Below, one piece after another: positions 40,847 to 49,288 of a stretch of DNA of 64,000 nt (the first letter of the stretch is position 1; every line of letters starts with the position of its first letter). The translations under genes and the position numbers were made by a program. The notes under the pieces are model-generated. The model was not told the DNA's origin, ran no database searches, and saw only the letters and a list, made by a program, of their open reading frames with translations. The DNA is taken from NCBI GenBank assembly GCA_946557785.1, contig CAMNTH010000003.1, positions 163,737-227,736 of the forward strand, read 5' to 3'. The stretch comes from an uncultured Blautia sp. (GTDB lineage: Bacteria > Bacillota > Clostridia > Lachnospirales > Lachnospiraceae).

Positions 40847-42235
40847 TTAACGAATGCAAAGGCTGTCAGACATTACGCAGCGTCTTCTCTTGGTAAAGGT
40901 GCTTGCACTTGTAAGCCCCTCTCCTGTACGGCTTGCGATTGTAAATGTACAGTAGCCTTCTCCGCCGAATCCAAGTGCTGCATAGGAAGGTGCATTCTTA
41001 ACAAGGATAGCGGTATCAATTGCTTTCGCATATTTGGTAATATTGTCAATATTTTTGGAATGGATGTGTGCGGAATGGCGGTTGCCATGCTCAAGCCATA
41101 CAGCCTGCTCTACCGCATCATCAAAGCCCTTTGCCCTTACAACACCGAGGATCGGCATCATAAGTTCTTCTGCAATAAGCGGATGCTCCTTCGGTCCTTC
41201 AAAAACGATGCAGCGGATATTCGCCGGTACGTCCACACCGATCATAGACAGAAGGGTGCTTGCATCGCGGCCTACACATTTGCGGTTTAACTTGCCGCCG
41301 GCAAGAACTACTGCCGTAAGCTTGTCCTGTTCTTCTTTGGAAGCCAGGTAACAGTCATTTTCTGTTACCAGATAATGCATCAGCTCATCTACTACAGAAG
41401 AAACTGCTACGATCTCTTTCTCTGCGATACAGGGAAGGTTATTGTCAAAGGTACATCCATTTACGATATCCTGTGCAGCCTTACGGATGTCTGCTGTTTC
41501 ATCCACCAGAGCCGGCGGGTTTCCTGCGCCTGCGCCGATTCCTCTTTTGCCGGAGGAAAGAACTGCAGTTACAACACCCGGGCCGCCTGTTGCTGCGATC
41601 AGCGGGATATCTTTATGTTTCATCATGATATTGCTTGTTTCCAGCGTTGGCTTCTCTACAGTTACAGCTATGTTATCCGGGCCTCCTGACTCCAGGGAAG
41701 CTTCGTTCAACATGTTGATAGCATAGATGGAAGTTTTGATTGCTGCGGGATGGGGGTTAAATACAACCGTATTTCCGCCTGCCAGCATTCCCATGGTATT
41801 GCACAGAATCGTCTCACTGGGGTTGGTACATGGAGTAATCGCTCCGATTACACCAAAAGGTCCCATTTCGATCAGGGTAAGTCCTCTGTCTCCGGACCAT
41901 GCGGTTGTGGTAATATCTTCTGTTCCAGGTGTTTTATCAGCTACCAAATGGTGTTTCAGGATCTTGTCCCCCACATTTCCCATTCCGGTCTCTTCAACGC
42001 CCATGCGTGCAAAGATTTCCGCATTTTCTTTGATTTTTTTACGGATGCAGGTAATGATTTTTTCTCTCTGGTCCATGGACATTCTCTTAACGATCTGTTC
42101 TGCCTTCTTAGCAGCCTCGATCGCTTCATTCATATTCTGGAAAATGCCATGTTTCCCGGCCGGAGCTTCTGCAATCTGCATTTTTGCCATTACTTCCTGT
42201 ACAATTTCCTGTACGATGTTTTCACTTATTGGCAC
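40847..42235 (-). CDS. pduP: CoA-acylating aldehyde dehydrogenase (PduP-like) with N-terminal encapsulation-peptide-like helix
   Basis: GTG start at 42233-42235 placed 8 nt after AAGGAGG; (V)PISENIVQEIVQEVMAKMQIA; NPPALVDETADIRKAAQDIVNGCTFDNNLPCIAEKE. Confidence 0.93.
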   Translation of the reverse strand: MPISENIVQEIVQEVMAKMQIAEAPAGKHGIFQNMNEAIEAAKKAEQIVKRMSMDQREKIITCIRKKIKENAEIFARMGVEETGMGNVGDKILKHHLVADKTPGTEDITTTAWSGDRGLTLIEMGPFGVIGAITPCTNPSETILCNTMGMLAGGNTVVFNPHPAAIKTSIYAINMLNEASLESGGPDNIAVTVEKPTLETSNIMMKHKDIPLIAATGGPGVVTAVLSSGKRGIGAGAGNPPALVDETADIRKAAQDIVNGCTFDNNLPCIAEKEIVAVSSVVDELMHYLVTENDCYLASKEEQDKLTAVVLAGGKLNRKCVGRDASTLLSMIGVDVPANIRCIVFEGPKEHPLIAEELMMPILGVVRAKGFDDAVEQAVWLEHGNRHSAHIHSKNIDNITKYAKAIDTAILVKNAPSYAALGFGGEGYCTFTIASRTGEGLTSASTFTKRRRCVMSDSLCIR

Positions 42236-42270
42236 GAGATTGTCCTCCTTATTCATAAACAACTGCTGTA

Positions 42271-43128
42271 TTATTTCATTCCTAACTGAGCCATTACCTG
42301 TTTGGTAATATTTGCTACTAATTCAGCGTCTGCTGCCGGAGCTGCTCCATTAGTATCTTTTCCAACGAAATCATACTGATATCCCGGGAACTGCTTGTAT
42401 TCTTCGCTGTGGCATGCGCCGCCGCAGTTATGGCAGTTCTTTTTATCTTTGTTCAGGCAGATGCTTGCCGGATGTTTTCCAGGCATACCAAATTTACGGC
42501 GGATAGCGTACAGTTTTTCAATATTCTTCTCATCGAATTCCTTCGGTCCGCCAAGGAGTTTGGACTGATACAGAAGCTGTGCATAGAATTCAAGGGATTC
42601 CATTTTCATATATGCGGCATTCAGGTCTGTACTCCAGGTAAGAGCGCCGTGGTTCTCAAGAAGAACTGCATCGAAGTATGGAAGGTATTTTTCCAGATTG
42701 TCCGGAATTTCCATAGTGGAAGGTGTACCATACTCAGCGATCGGAACACATCCAAGAGCGATAACCGCTTCCGGCATGATCGGCTGTGTCAGTGGAATGC
42801 CTGCAATCGCAAAAGATGTTGCATAAACAGGATGAGCATGTACAACAGATCCCACATCCGGTCTCTTCTCGTATACTCTCATGTGCATTTTAATTTCGGA
42901 AGATGGTTTGAATCCCGGGTTAGCCTGGATCACATTTCCCTTAGCATCTACTTTACAGATATACTCCGGAGTCATGAAGCCCTTGGAAACACCTGTTGGT
43001 GTGCAAAGGAATTCATTGTCGTTGAGTTTCACGGAAATATTTCCGTCATTTGCAGCCACCATATTACGGCTGTAGATCCTTCTGCCGATGTCGCAAATCT
43101 GTTTTTTGATTTCAAATTCGTTTACCAT
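42271..43128 (-). CDS. fucA: Class II aldolase, L-fuculose-1-phosphate aldolase-like, with C-terminal encapsulation-peptide-like extension
   Basis: MYKMKVVN-type class II core (NDGNISVKLNDNEFLCTPTGVSKG, VVHAHPVYATSFA); C-term NGAAPAADAELVANITKQVMAQLGMK. Confidence 0.9.
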   Translation of the reverse strand: MVNEFEIKKQICDIGRRIYSRNMVAANDGNISVKLNDNEFLCTPTGVSKGFMTPEYICKVDAKGNVIQANPGFKPSSEIKMHMRVYEKRPDVGSVVHAHPVYATSFAIAGIPLTQPIMPEAVIALGCVPIAEYGTPSTMEIPDNLEKYLPYFDAVLLENHGALTWSTDLNAAYMKMESLEFYAQLLYQSKLLGGPKEFDEKNIEKLYAIRRKFGMPGKHPASICLNKDKKNCHNCGGACHSEEYKQFPGYQYDFVGKDTNGAAPAADAELVANITKQVMAQLGMK

Positions 43129-43206
43129 GCTTTTTTCCTCCTTAAGCGTTTCGGCGCAATTATTTTTTATGTATGCACCGTTTGGTTTCTTTTTGTTTCT
43201 ATAAAA

Positions 43207-43235
43207 ATTCTACTCCATTTAACGAAATTTGTCAA
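43207..43235 (-). promoter_or_regulatory. Sigma-70 promoter P2 ahead of fucA: TTGACA-17-TAGAAT
   Basis: Minus strand TTGACA AATTTCGTTAAATGGAG TAGAAT read directly. Confidence 0.8.
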
Positions 43236-43241
43236 GCTATA

Positions 43242-43297
43242 CTTGTTGTTTCATGTTGTTTTTATTGGTTTGTGTTTGTTGTTTTTTGTTGTTTTCC
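43242..43297. promoter_or_regulatory. Candidate operator: cluster of TTGTTGTTT / TTTGTTGTTTTTTG repeats upstream of P2
   Basis: Repeated AAACAACA words (minus strand) immediately upstream of the -35, overlapping the 3' end of the EutP-like gene. Confidence 0.45.
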
Positions 43298-43756
43298 TTT
43301 TTCTTCCTCATCCCAGGGCAGAACGTCTCCTTCTTCCCTTAGATATTCCAGAATTTCCGGAATTCCCTGGTACTGTTTGGAATCCACATAAAAGATTTTT
43401 TTGCATCCTGCCAGGCGAAGCCAGGAAGCTGCACGCTTCACATTAGCCTCCGGGTGATTGATCTTTGTAACGATCCCCACCACCTCCCTGTTAGCCATAC
43501 AGGTACAGCAGGGCGGAAACAGGCAGTAAGGCTCAATCGCAGAACAAAGAAGCCCCACAACATCCGCCTCATAGGTATAAAGCGCCAGCGCATGGCCAAG
43601 CCCCTTTGTCTGTGCATATTCCCCGGGGGTATCAATGATCACGTCAAAATAATTCACATACTGGGTTTTGTGATAATGAATCTTTTCTCCTTTCAGAGCC
43701 TGGGTCAAAGTGGTTTTTCCAGCTTCGCTCCGGCCCATCAGGGCAATCTTTTTCAT
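43262..43756 (-). CDS. EutP/PduV-family small GTPase
   Basis: MKKIALMGRSEAGKTTLTQALKGE; VIIDTPGEYAQ; TKINHPEANV. Confidence 0.9.
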   Translation of the reverse strand: MKKIALMGRSEAGKTTLTQALKGEKIHYHKTQYVNYFDVIIDTPGEYAQTKGLGHALALYTYEADVVGLLCSAIEPYCLFPPCCTCMANREVVGIVTKINHPEANVKRAASWLRLAGCKKIFYVDSKQYQGIPEILEYLREEGDVLPWDEEEKGKQQKTTNTNQ

Positions 43757-43763
43757 AAATTCT

Positions 43764-44141
43764 TTATGTCCTGGTAATAGGGCATACAGCGAATCCCAGT
43801 TTTTCGCCTACATAGCCCAAAATGGCGTTTACAGCCGCTTCCACCTCTGAAACGGTTCCCGTAATGATCAGGCTCCCGCTGAAGCGGTCTACAAACCCAA
43901 GCTCCACTCCTGCAGATTTGATAGCAATGTCCCCCATAATAATGGCAGTCTCCGCAGGGCTGATGGTCAAAATCCCGATGGCAGACCTGGAATACTCAAT
44001 GGCCGGGTCAAGTCCCAGTTTTGTATAAAGAATCTTATCCGGATTGGCAATAATATGCGCCAATGATATCTGTTTTCCAGGAACAAGCTCCTGCACGATT
44101 CGCTGCTTCACTTCCGGGGATAAATCATCTAAATATGCCAT
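43764..44141 (-). CDS. Permuted BMC-H shell protein (EutS/PduU-like)
   Basis: RIVQELVPGKQISLAHIIANPDKILYTKLGLD...AIGILTISPAETAIIMGDIA. Confidence 0.9.
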   Translation of the reverse strand: MAYLDDLSPEVKQRIVQELVPGKQISLAHIIANPDKILYTKLGLDPAIEYSRSAIGILTISPAETAIIMGDIAIKSAGVELGFVDRFSGSLIITGTVSEVEAAVNAILGYVGEKLGFAVCPITRT

Positions 44142-44144
44142 TTC

Positions 44145-44936
44145 CTAGCCTCCTATCTGGCAGTCCAGACTGCATACCCCATGTACTGCCTTTTTCAGTG
44201 TATCCATATGTTCCATAGACGGAGGAATGATCCCTTCCATCATATACTCCCTGCCAAGTCCTTCATATTTGTCCTGACCCAGCCTGTGATATGGCAGAAG
44301 ATGAATCTTATCCACCCCTGGGAGGGATGCTGCGAAACGAGCAATCCCCTGTATTTCCTCCACCGTGTCATTAAAAGTAGGAATGACAGGAACCCGGATC
44401 ACCAGCTTTGTCCTTCCCGCAAGCGCTGTCTTTCTGGCATTTTCCAGCATCAGCTCATTAGATCTGCCTGTAAATTCCTGATGCTTTGCCGGATTCGTAT
44501 GCTTAATATCCATAAGATAGAGGTCAAGATAAGGAAGCAGCATTTCAATGCGCTCAAAAGGTGCACAAGCCATACTTTCAATGGATGTATTGATCCCCCG
44601 TTCCTTGGCAGCCCGAAGAAGATCCCTGGCAAATTCCGGCTGGCAAAGGCATTCCCCTCCGGAAAGAGTCAAACCTCCGCCGGAACGGTAATAGTAAGGA
44701 CGGTCTTTTTCCACCTCTTCTATCATCTCCCTGACAGTTACATCACGGCCGATTACCTTGTCTTCTCCCTGCACCTTCATAGTCTGTATGGCATATTCCT
44801 GGGATTCCGGATTACAGCACCAGCGGCAGTGCAGAACGCATCCCTTTAAAAATACGATTGTCCGGATTCCGGGCCCGTCATGGATGGAATAGCGCTGTAT
44901 ATCAAAAACCCTGCCCTTTGTCTCTAAATAATCCAT
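44145..44936 (-). CDS. Glycyl-radical enzyme activase (radical SAM)
   Basis: RYSIHDGPGIRTIVFLKGCVLHCRWCCNPESQ; LTLSGGECLCQPEFA; start MDYLETKGRVFD at 44936. Confidence 0.94.
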   Translation of the reverse strand: MDYLETKGRVFDIQRYSIHDGPGIRTIVFLKGCVLHCRWCCNPESQEYAIQTMKVQGEDKVIGRDVTVREMIEEVEKDRPYYYRSGGGLTLSGGECLCQPEFARDLLRAAKERGINTSIESMACAPFERIEMLLPYLDLYLMDIKHTNPAKHQEFTGRSNELMLENARKTALAGRTKLVIRVPVIPTFNDTVEEIQGIARFAASLPGVDKIHLLPYHRLGQDKYEGLGREYMMEGIIPPSMEHMDTLKKAVHGVCSLDCQIGG

Positions 44937-44946
44937 AGCCCTCTCC

Positions 44947-47466
44947 TTAAAATCCCTGTTCCGTACGCCGGATAATGTCATCCTGAAGGGAACGTGACAA
45001 AGTAGTAAACAATGCGCTGTAGCCAGCCACCCGGACCACAAGATGCTTGTATTTTTCAGGGTTCTTCTGTGCATCCAGAAGGGTTTCCCTGCTTACTACA
45101 TTAAACTGCATATGCATTCCCTTCTGGTCAAAATAGGAGCGGATCAATGCCACAAATTTCTCCAGCCCCTCTCTTCCTGACAATGCAGAAGGATGAAATT
45201 TCTGATTGAACAATGTACCATTGGATACAACAAAATGATCCAGTCTGGAAACAGAGGTTGCTGCTGCCGTAGGCCCATTTACATCCTTGCCTGCTGATGG
45301 AGAAACCCCGTCTGCTACAGGAGTATGTGCATAGCGTCCGTCAGGAGTAGCTCCAGTCTGTCCTCCCAGCGGAACATTGGCAGATACGGGATAAAGCCCC
45401 GCCTGATACTGGCCGCCTCTTGGGTTCTTATATTTTTCCAACGGCCTTGTATAGGTATAGGCCACATCTCTTGCAAACAGATCCACGTCCGGGATGTCAT
45501 TTCCGAACTTAGGCACTTCCTCAATCATCCTGTGGATTTCGTTGTACCTTGCCCTCTGTTCTTCTTTTGGCTTCACGCTCATAATGGTTCTTAATATAGA
45601 AGAAACGCTTTCTGCGTCAGCAGCCCTCCCCTGGGCTTCCAGGTTTTTCAGTACTGCTGCAGTAATTTCAAAAGCGGTCTTCTCGTCCATTTCTTTTCCG
45701 TAGTTCCAGATCAGCGCATTCTTATATTCTTCCATGGTGACCTTTTTATCCTGGAAAACAAGCTTCCGGATGGCATACAGGGAATCGGCCATATTGGCAA
45801 TTCCAAAGCCCTGCGGTCCCGTAAAGTTATATATAGCGCCTCCCTCCTGTACGGTTTTCCCCCGTTTCAGGCAGTCATCAACCATGCTGGACAAAAATGG
45901 CAGCGGGCAAAGTTCCCCATGGGCTACATCAATAGCATTATCTGAATTTACAAGAAGGGAAATGCAATATTCCATCTGTTTCTTGTAAGCATCATAAACC
46001 TCTTCAAAGCTACCCATCTTCGTCACATCCCCTGTAGGAACGCCTACCATTTCTCCTTTATCCATGCCATTTGAAAAGACAAGCTCCATTGGGCGGCACA
46101 TATTAAAGAATGCAGCATCATGCCATCCTTCCGTCTTACCGGCCTTCTGAGGTTCCACGCAGCCGATAATATTATACTCACGGGCGTCCGCAAGAGAAAG
46201 GCCTCGGTTCTGCAGTGCAGGAATGATCACCTCATCGTTATAATACGCCGGAAGACCAATTCCAGTTCTGGTAAGCTCTGCAGCCTTAATCAGAAATTCA
46301 TGAGGGGAGCCGTTCCAAACCCGCACAGAAAGAGAAGGCTGCGGCAAATGCACATGCATGGATGCCAGGATACACATAATCGAAAGGTCGTTGGTTACAT
46401 CCTCTCCATCCTTATTCTGTCCGCCTGCGATCAGGTTCTGAAACAGGCTGTATCCAGCAAAGCCCTCTGCAGAGGCAGCATCCCGGCATTTATTCAGGTC
46501 ATTAAGTTTTACCCAAATACAATCCATCAGCTCCTGGGCAAATTCCCGGGTAATATTGCCGTTCTCTATATCCTTCTGATAATAGGGATACATATACTGG
46601 TCAAAACGCCCCGGTGAAATAGAATGTCCGCTGGATTCCATCTGTAAAAGCTGCTGCACAAACCAGAAAGACTGACAGGCCTCATAGAATCCGGACGCAC
46701 CCTTGGCTGGAACACGATTACAATTCTGTGCAATAATCTGCAGTTCACGTTTGCGCGCCGGGTCGCTGCACTGGGAAGCCATTTCATCTGCCAGCATTGC
46801 GTAACGCTGTGCATATTCGATCACTGCTTCACAGCTTAATATCACTGCCGCAAGGAAGCGGGAACGTTTTGCATAATCTCCGTCTCCCACCTGGCATTTC
46901 TGAAGCTCTTCCCTGGCTTTGGCAATGATCCCCTGGAATCCAATGGCAAGCACCTCTTCATATTTTACTGTAACATGCCCCACGCCATTGTAAAAGTAGT
47001 TGCCCGGCGTAAAAATATTATGTTCGATTGCCTTAATTGCTTCCGGAGCCATATAGGACAGCGCAAGTTCACTGGTGGTCTTCCCTTTCCAGTATTTATG
47101 GATTTTCCGAAGCTCCTGTTTCGTTTCTTCAGCAATGTAAAACGGATCCGCACTCCTGGTTTCAACTGTGTCCAATTCATCTTCCAGCCACTGATAGGAA
47201 AACTCCGGGAATGTCTGGCAGCCTCTTGGTGACAGTGTACTGCTTCCAACGACCAGTTCCTCCTCACGGATAATAATAGGAATGTGACGCAGGATATGGG
47301 CAAAAGCCTCTGCACGTCTTGTTATCACAGGCTGTCCCTCCGTAGCCTGATAGGACTCTGTAAGAAGCCTTGCCCTTGCCGATTCAATTACCGGCATCTT
47401 CGCATACAGATTGTCTACTAATCTTGTAATCCTGGAAGATTTTGGAATATCTGTGGTATTAAACAT
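44947..47466 (-). CDS. Glycyl-radical B12-independent glycerol/propane-1,2-diol dehydratase
   Basis: Close to Clostridium butyricum DhaB1 as I recall it (ESSGHSISPGRFDQYMYPYY, EYNIIGCVEPQKAGKTEGWHD); glycyl-radical motif VRVAGYSALF near the C-terminus. Confidence 0.93.
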   Translation of the reverse strand: MFNTTDIPKSSRITRLVDNLYAKMPVIESARARLLTESYQATEGQPVITRRAEAFAHILRHIPIIIREEELVVGSSTLSPRGCQTFPEFSYQWLEDELDTVETRSADPFYIAEETKQELRKIHKYWKGKTTSELALSYMAPEAIKAIEHNIFTPGNYFYNGVGHVTVKYEEVLAIGFQGIIAKAREELQKCQVGDGDYAKRSRFLAAVILSCEAVIEYAQRYAMLADEMASQCSDPARKRELQIIAQNCNRVPAKGASGFYEACQSFWFVQQLLQMESSGHSISPGRFDQYMYPYYQKDIENGNITREFAQELMDCIWVKLNDLNKCRDAASAEGFAGYSLFQNLIAGGQNKDGEDVTNDLSIMCILASMHVHLPQPSLSVRVWNGSPHEFLIKAAELTRTGIGLPAYYNDEVIIPALQNRGLSLADAREYNIIGCVEPQKAGKTEGWHDAAFFNMCRPMELVFSNGMDKGEMVGVPTGDVTKMGSFEEVYDAYKKQMEYCISLLVNSDNAIDVAHGELCPLPFLSSMVDDCLKRGKTVQEGGAIYNFTGPQGFGIANMADSLYAIRKLVFQDKKVTMEEYKNALIWNYGKEMDEKTAFEITAAVLKNLEAQGRAADAESVSSILRTIMSVKPKEEQRARYNEIHRMIEEVPKFGNDIPDVDLFARDVAYTYTRPLEKYKNPRGGQYQAGLYPVSANVPLGGQTGATPDGRYAHTPVADGVSPSAGKDVNGPTAAATSVSRLDHFVVSNGTLFNQKFHPSALSGREGLEKFVALIRSYFDQKGMHMQFNVVSRETLLDAQKNPEKYKHLVVRVAGYSALFTTLSRSLQDDIIRRTEQGF

Positions 47467-47566
47467 CTACACGCTTCTCCTTTCTCACAGCAGTATCATA
47501 CCGCCATGTTTCCCTGGAATGTGGTCCGTTTTCCAAAGATTGCGGACAACATTTCCCATATGTTTC

Positions 47567-47595
47567 ATTATACGCCACCGCAATTGTAATGTCAA
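47567..47595 (-). promoter_or_regulatory. Sigma-70 promoter P1 ahead of the glycyl-radical dehydratase: TTGACA-17-TATAAT
   Basis: Minus strand TTGACA TTACAATTGCGGTGGCG TATAAT read directly. Confidence 0.85.
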
Positions 47596-47628
47596 CAAAA
47601 TCCAACATATATGGGCGGTTTTAAATGT

Positions 47629-47668
47629 GGTTTTTGTTTGTTTTTGTGTTAGGTTTTTGTTTGTTTTT
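47629..47668. repeat. Two perfect 17-bp direct repeats GGTTTTTGTTTGTTTTT, 23 bp apart, upstream of P1 (candidate operator)
   Basis: Copies at 47629-47645 and 47652-47668. Confidence 0.9.
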
Positions 47669-47800
47669 ATTTGAAATATGGTTTTTCCATTTTTCCGCAT
47701 AGAAAAACCCGGATACCGGAAAGTAAATAATTCTTACCTTCCCATATCCGGGTCATATTGTCTTTATTAAGTCTCTTCAAAAACCAGAATAATCCCCCCC

Positions 47801-49069
47801 TTATTTCTGGTTGGGCGTTTTCACAACCTCCGGTCTCGGGGATATTTCTCCTGCTTTCATAAGAGAAACCTTCGTAAGCAGCGGACCTGCCAGCTCATAG
47901 ACCAACACAGAAAACAGTGTAATGTTTCGTATCAGTCTTCCGGCCTCTCCCATGGTTTCCGTCACAGCCATAGACATTCCAAGAGCCACGCCCGCCTGGG
48001 GAAGCAGTGTGATTCCAAGGTATTTTCGAATGGTATCGCTGCACTTCATCCATTTAGCACCAGCATATGCGCCTGCCCATTTTCCAATGGAACGGAAAAC
48101 AATGTAGGTAACGCCAATTCCCACAATAGCCATATTACGAAATACCCCAAGCTCCAGCTCTGCGCCGCTCAATACGAAAAACAGCACAAAAAGAGGCGCC
48201 GTCCATTTGTCAGCCCTATTCATCATGTCCTCCGAGAAATCGCAGATATTGCAGAATATAGTTCCAAGCATCATACACACAAGAAGTGAAGAAAATCCAA
48301 TTTCAATTCCTCCCACTTGGAACTTCAGCATGGAAAGAGCAACTGTAAAAAGCACAAAGGTAATAATAATGGAAAGTCTTCTGCTGTTTGATTCAAAGTA
48401 CCTCTCGGCAATGGTGAGAAGCAAGCCCATCAAAGATCCCAGAAGCAATGACAAAACGACCTCCAGCAATGGCTGCACCAAAACAGAAACAAGGCTGACA
48501 GAACCGCTCTCCAGCGCATTAGCCACACCGCAGGATACTGCAAATACTACAAGGCCAATAGCGTCATCAAGGGCTACGATGGGCAGCAAAATACTGGTCA
48601 GCGGTCCCTTTGCTTTATACTGGCGCACTACCATCAATGTAGCTGCAGGAGCCGTTGCTGTTGCGATTGCTCCAAGCACTAGCGCCATGGAAAGGCTCAT
48701 TACATCCGGCATAAGAAAATGAAGCCCGATCATAGCTGCATCCACCAGGACCGTTGCTAGCAGCGCCTGTGTAAAAGCGATCACCGCTGCCTGTTTTCCA
48801 ATGGCTTTAAGCTGGGAAAGACGGAATTCATTTCCAATGTCAAACGCAATAAATCCCAGTGCGACATCACAGAAGATTCCATACTCCTTTACATTCTCTG
48901 CGCTGATAAGCCCAAGCCCCCGGATTCCAAACTGCCCAAGAACATAGGGACCCATCAGGATACCTGCCACCAAATAGGCGGTTACTGCAGGTAGCTTCAG
49001 CGCCTTGGCCGCTCTGGACATCAATAGGCCAGCCATCATTGCAACACTCAGACTAAATAATTGTTCCAT
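47801..49069 (-). CDS. Cation:proton antiporter (CPA2/KefB-NapA type)
   Basis: 12-TM-like; AVTAYLVAGILMGPYVLGQFG; ATAPAATLMVVRQYKAKGP; ALDDAIGLVVFA. Confidence 0.92.
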   Translation of the reverse strand: MEQLFSLSVAMMAGLLMSRAAKALKLPAVTAYLVAGILMGPYVLGQFGIRGLGLISAENVKEYGIFCDVALGFIAFDIGNEFRLSQLKAIGKQAAVIAFTQALLATVLVDAAMIGLHFLMPDVMSLSMALVLGAIATATAPAATLMVVRQYKAKGPLTSILLPIVALDDAIGLVVFAVSCGVANALESGSVSLVSVLVQPLLEVVLSLLLGSLMGLLLTIAERYFESNSRRLSIIITFVLFTVALSMLKFQVGGIEIGFSSLLVCMMLGTIFCNICDFSEDMMNRADKWTAPLFVLFFVLSGAELELGVFRNMAIVGIGVTYIVFRSIGKWAGAYAGAKWMKCSDTIRKYLGITLLPQAGVALGMSMAVTETMGEAGRLIRNITLFSVLVYELAGPLLTKVSLMKAGEISPRPEVVKTPNQK

Positions 49070-49288
49070 AATATTTTCCCTCTTTCTTTATTCATCCACG
49101 CAAACTATAGCGCAGAATGAATGATTTTTCAAGTATGGATTTCAAATGAAAAGCCTGCACGATAGTCCGTATAAACCGCCCCATAATTGACAACCACATT
49201 TTTTTCTGTCATACTATTGAATAGAAAATGGAAATGCAGCAAATTCCCCTCCTGCATCCGCCATACTTTTACGAAAGGATCTTTTTTT

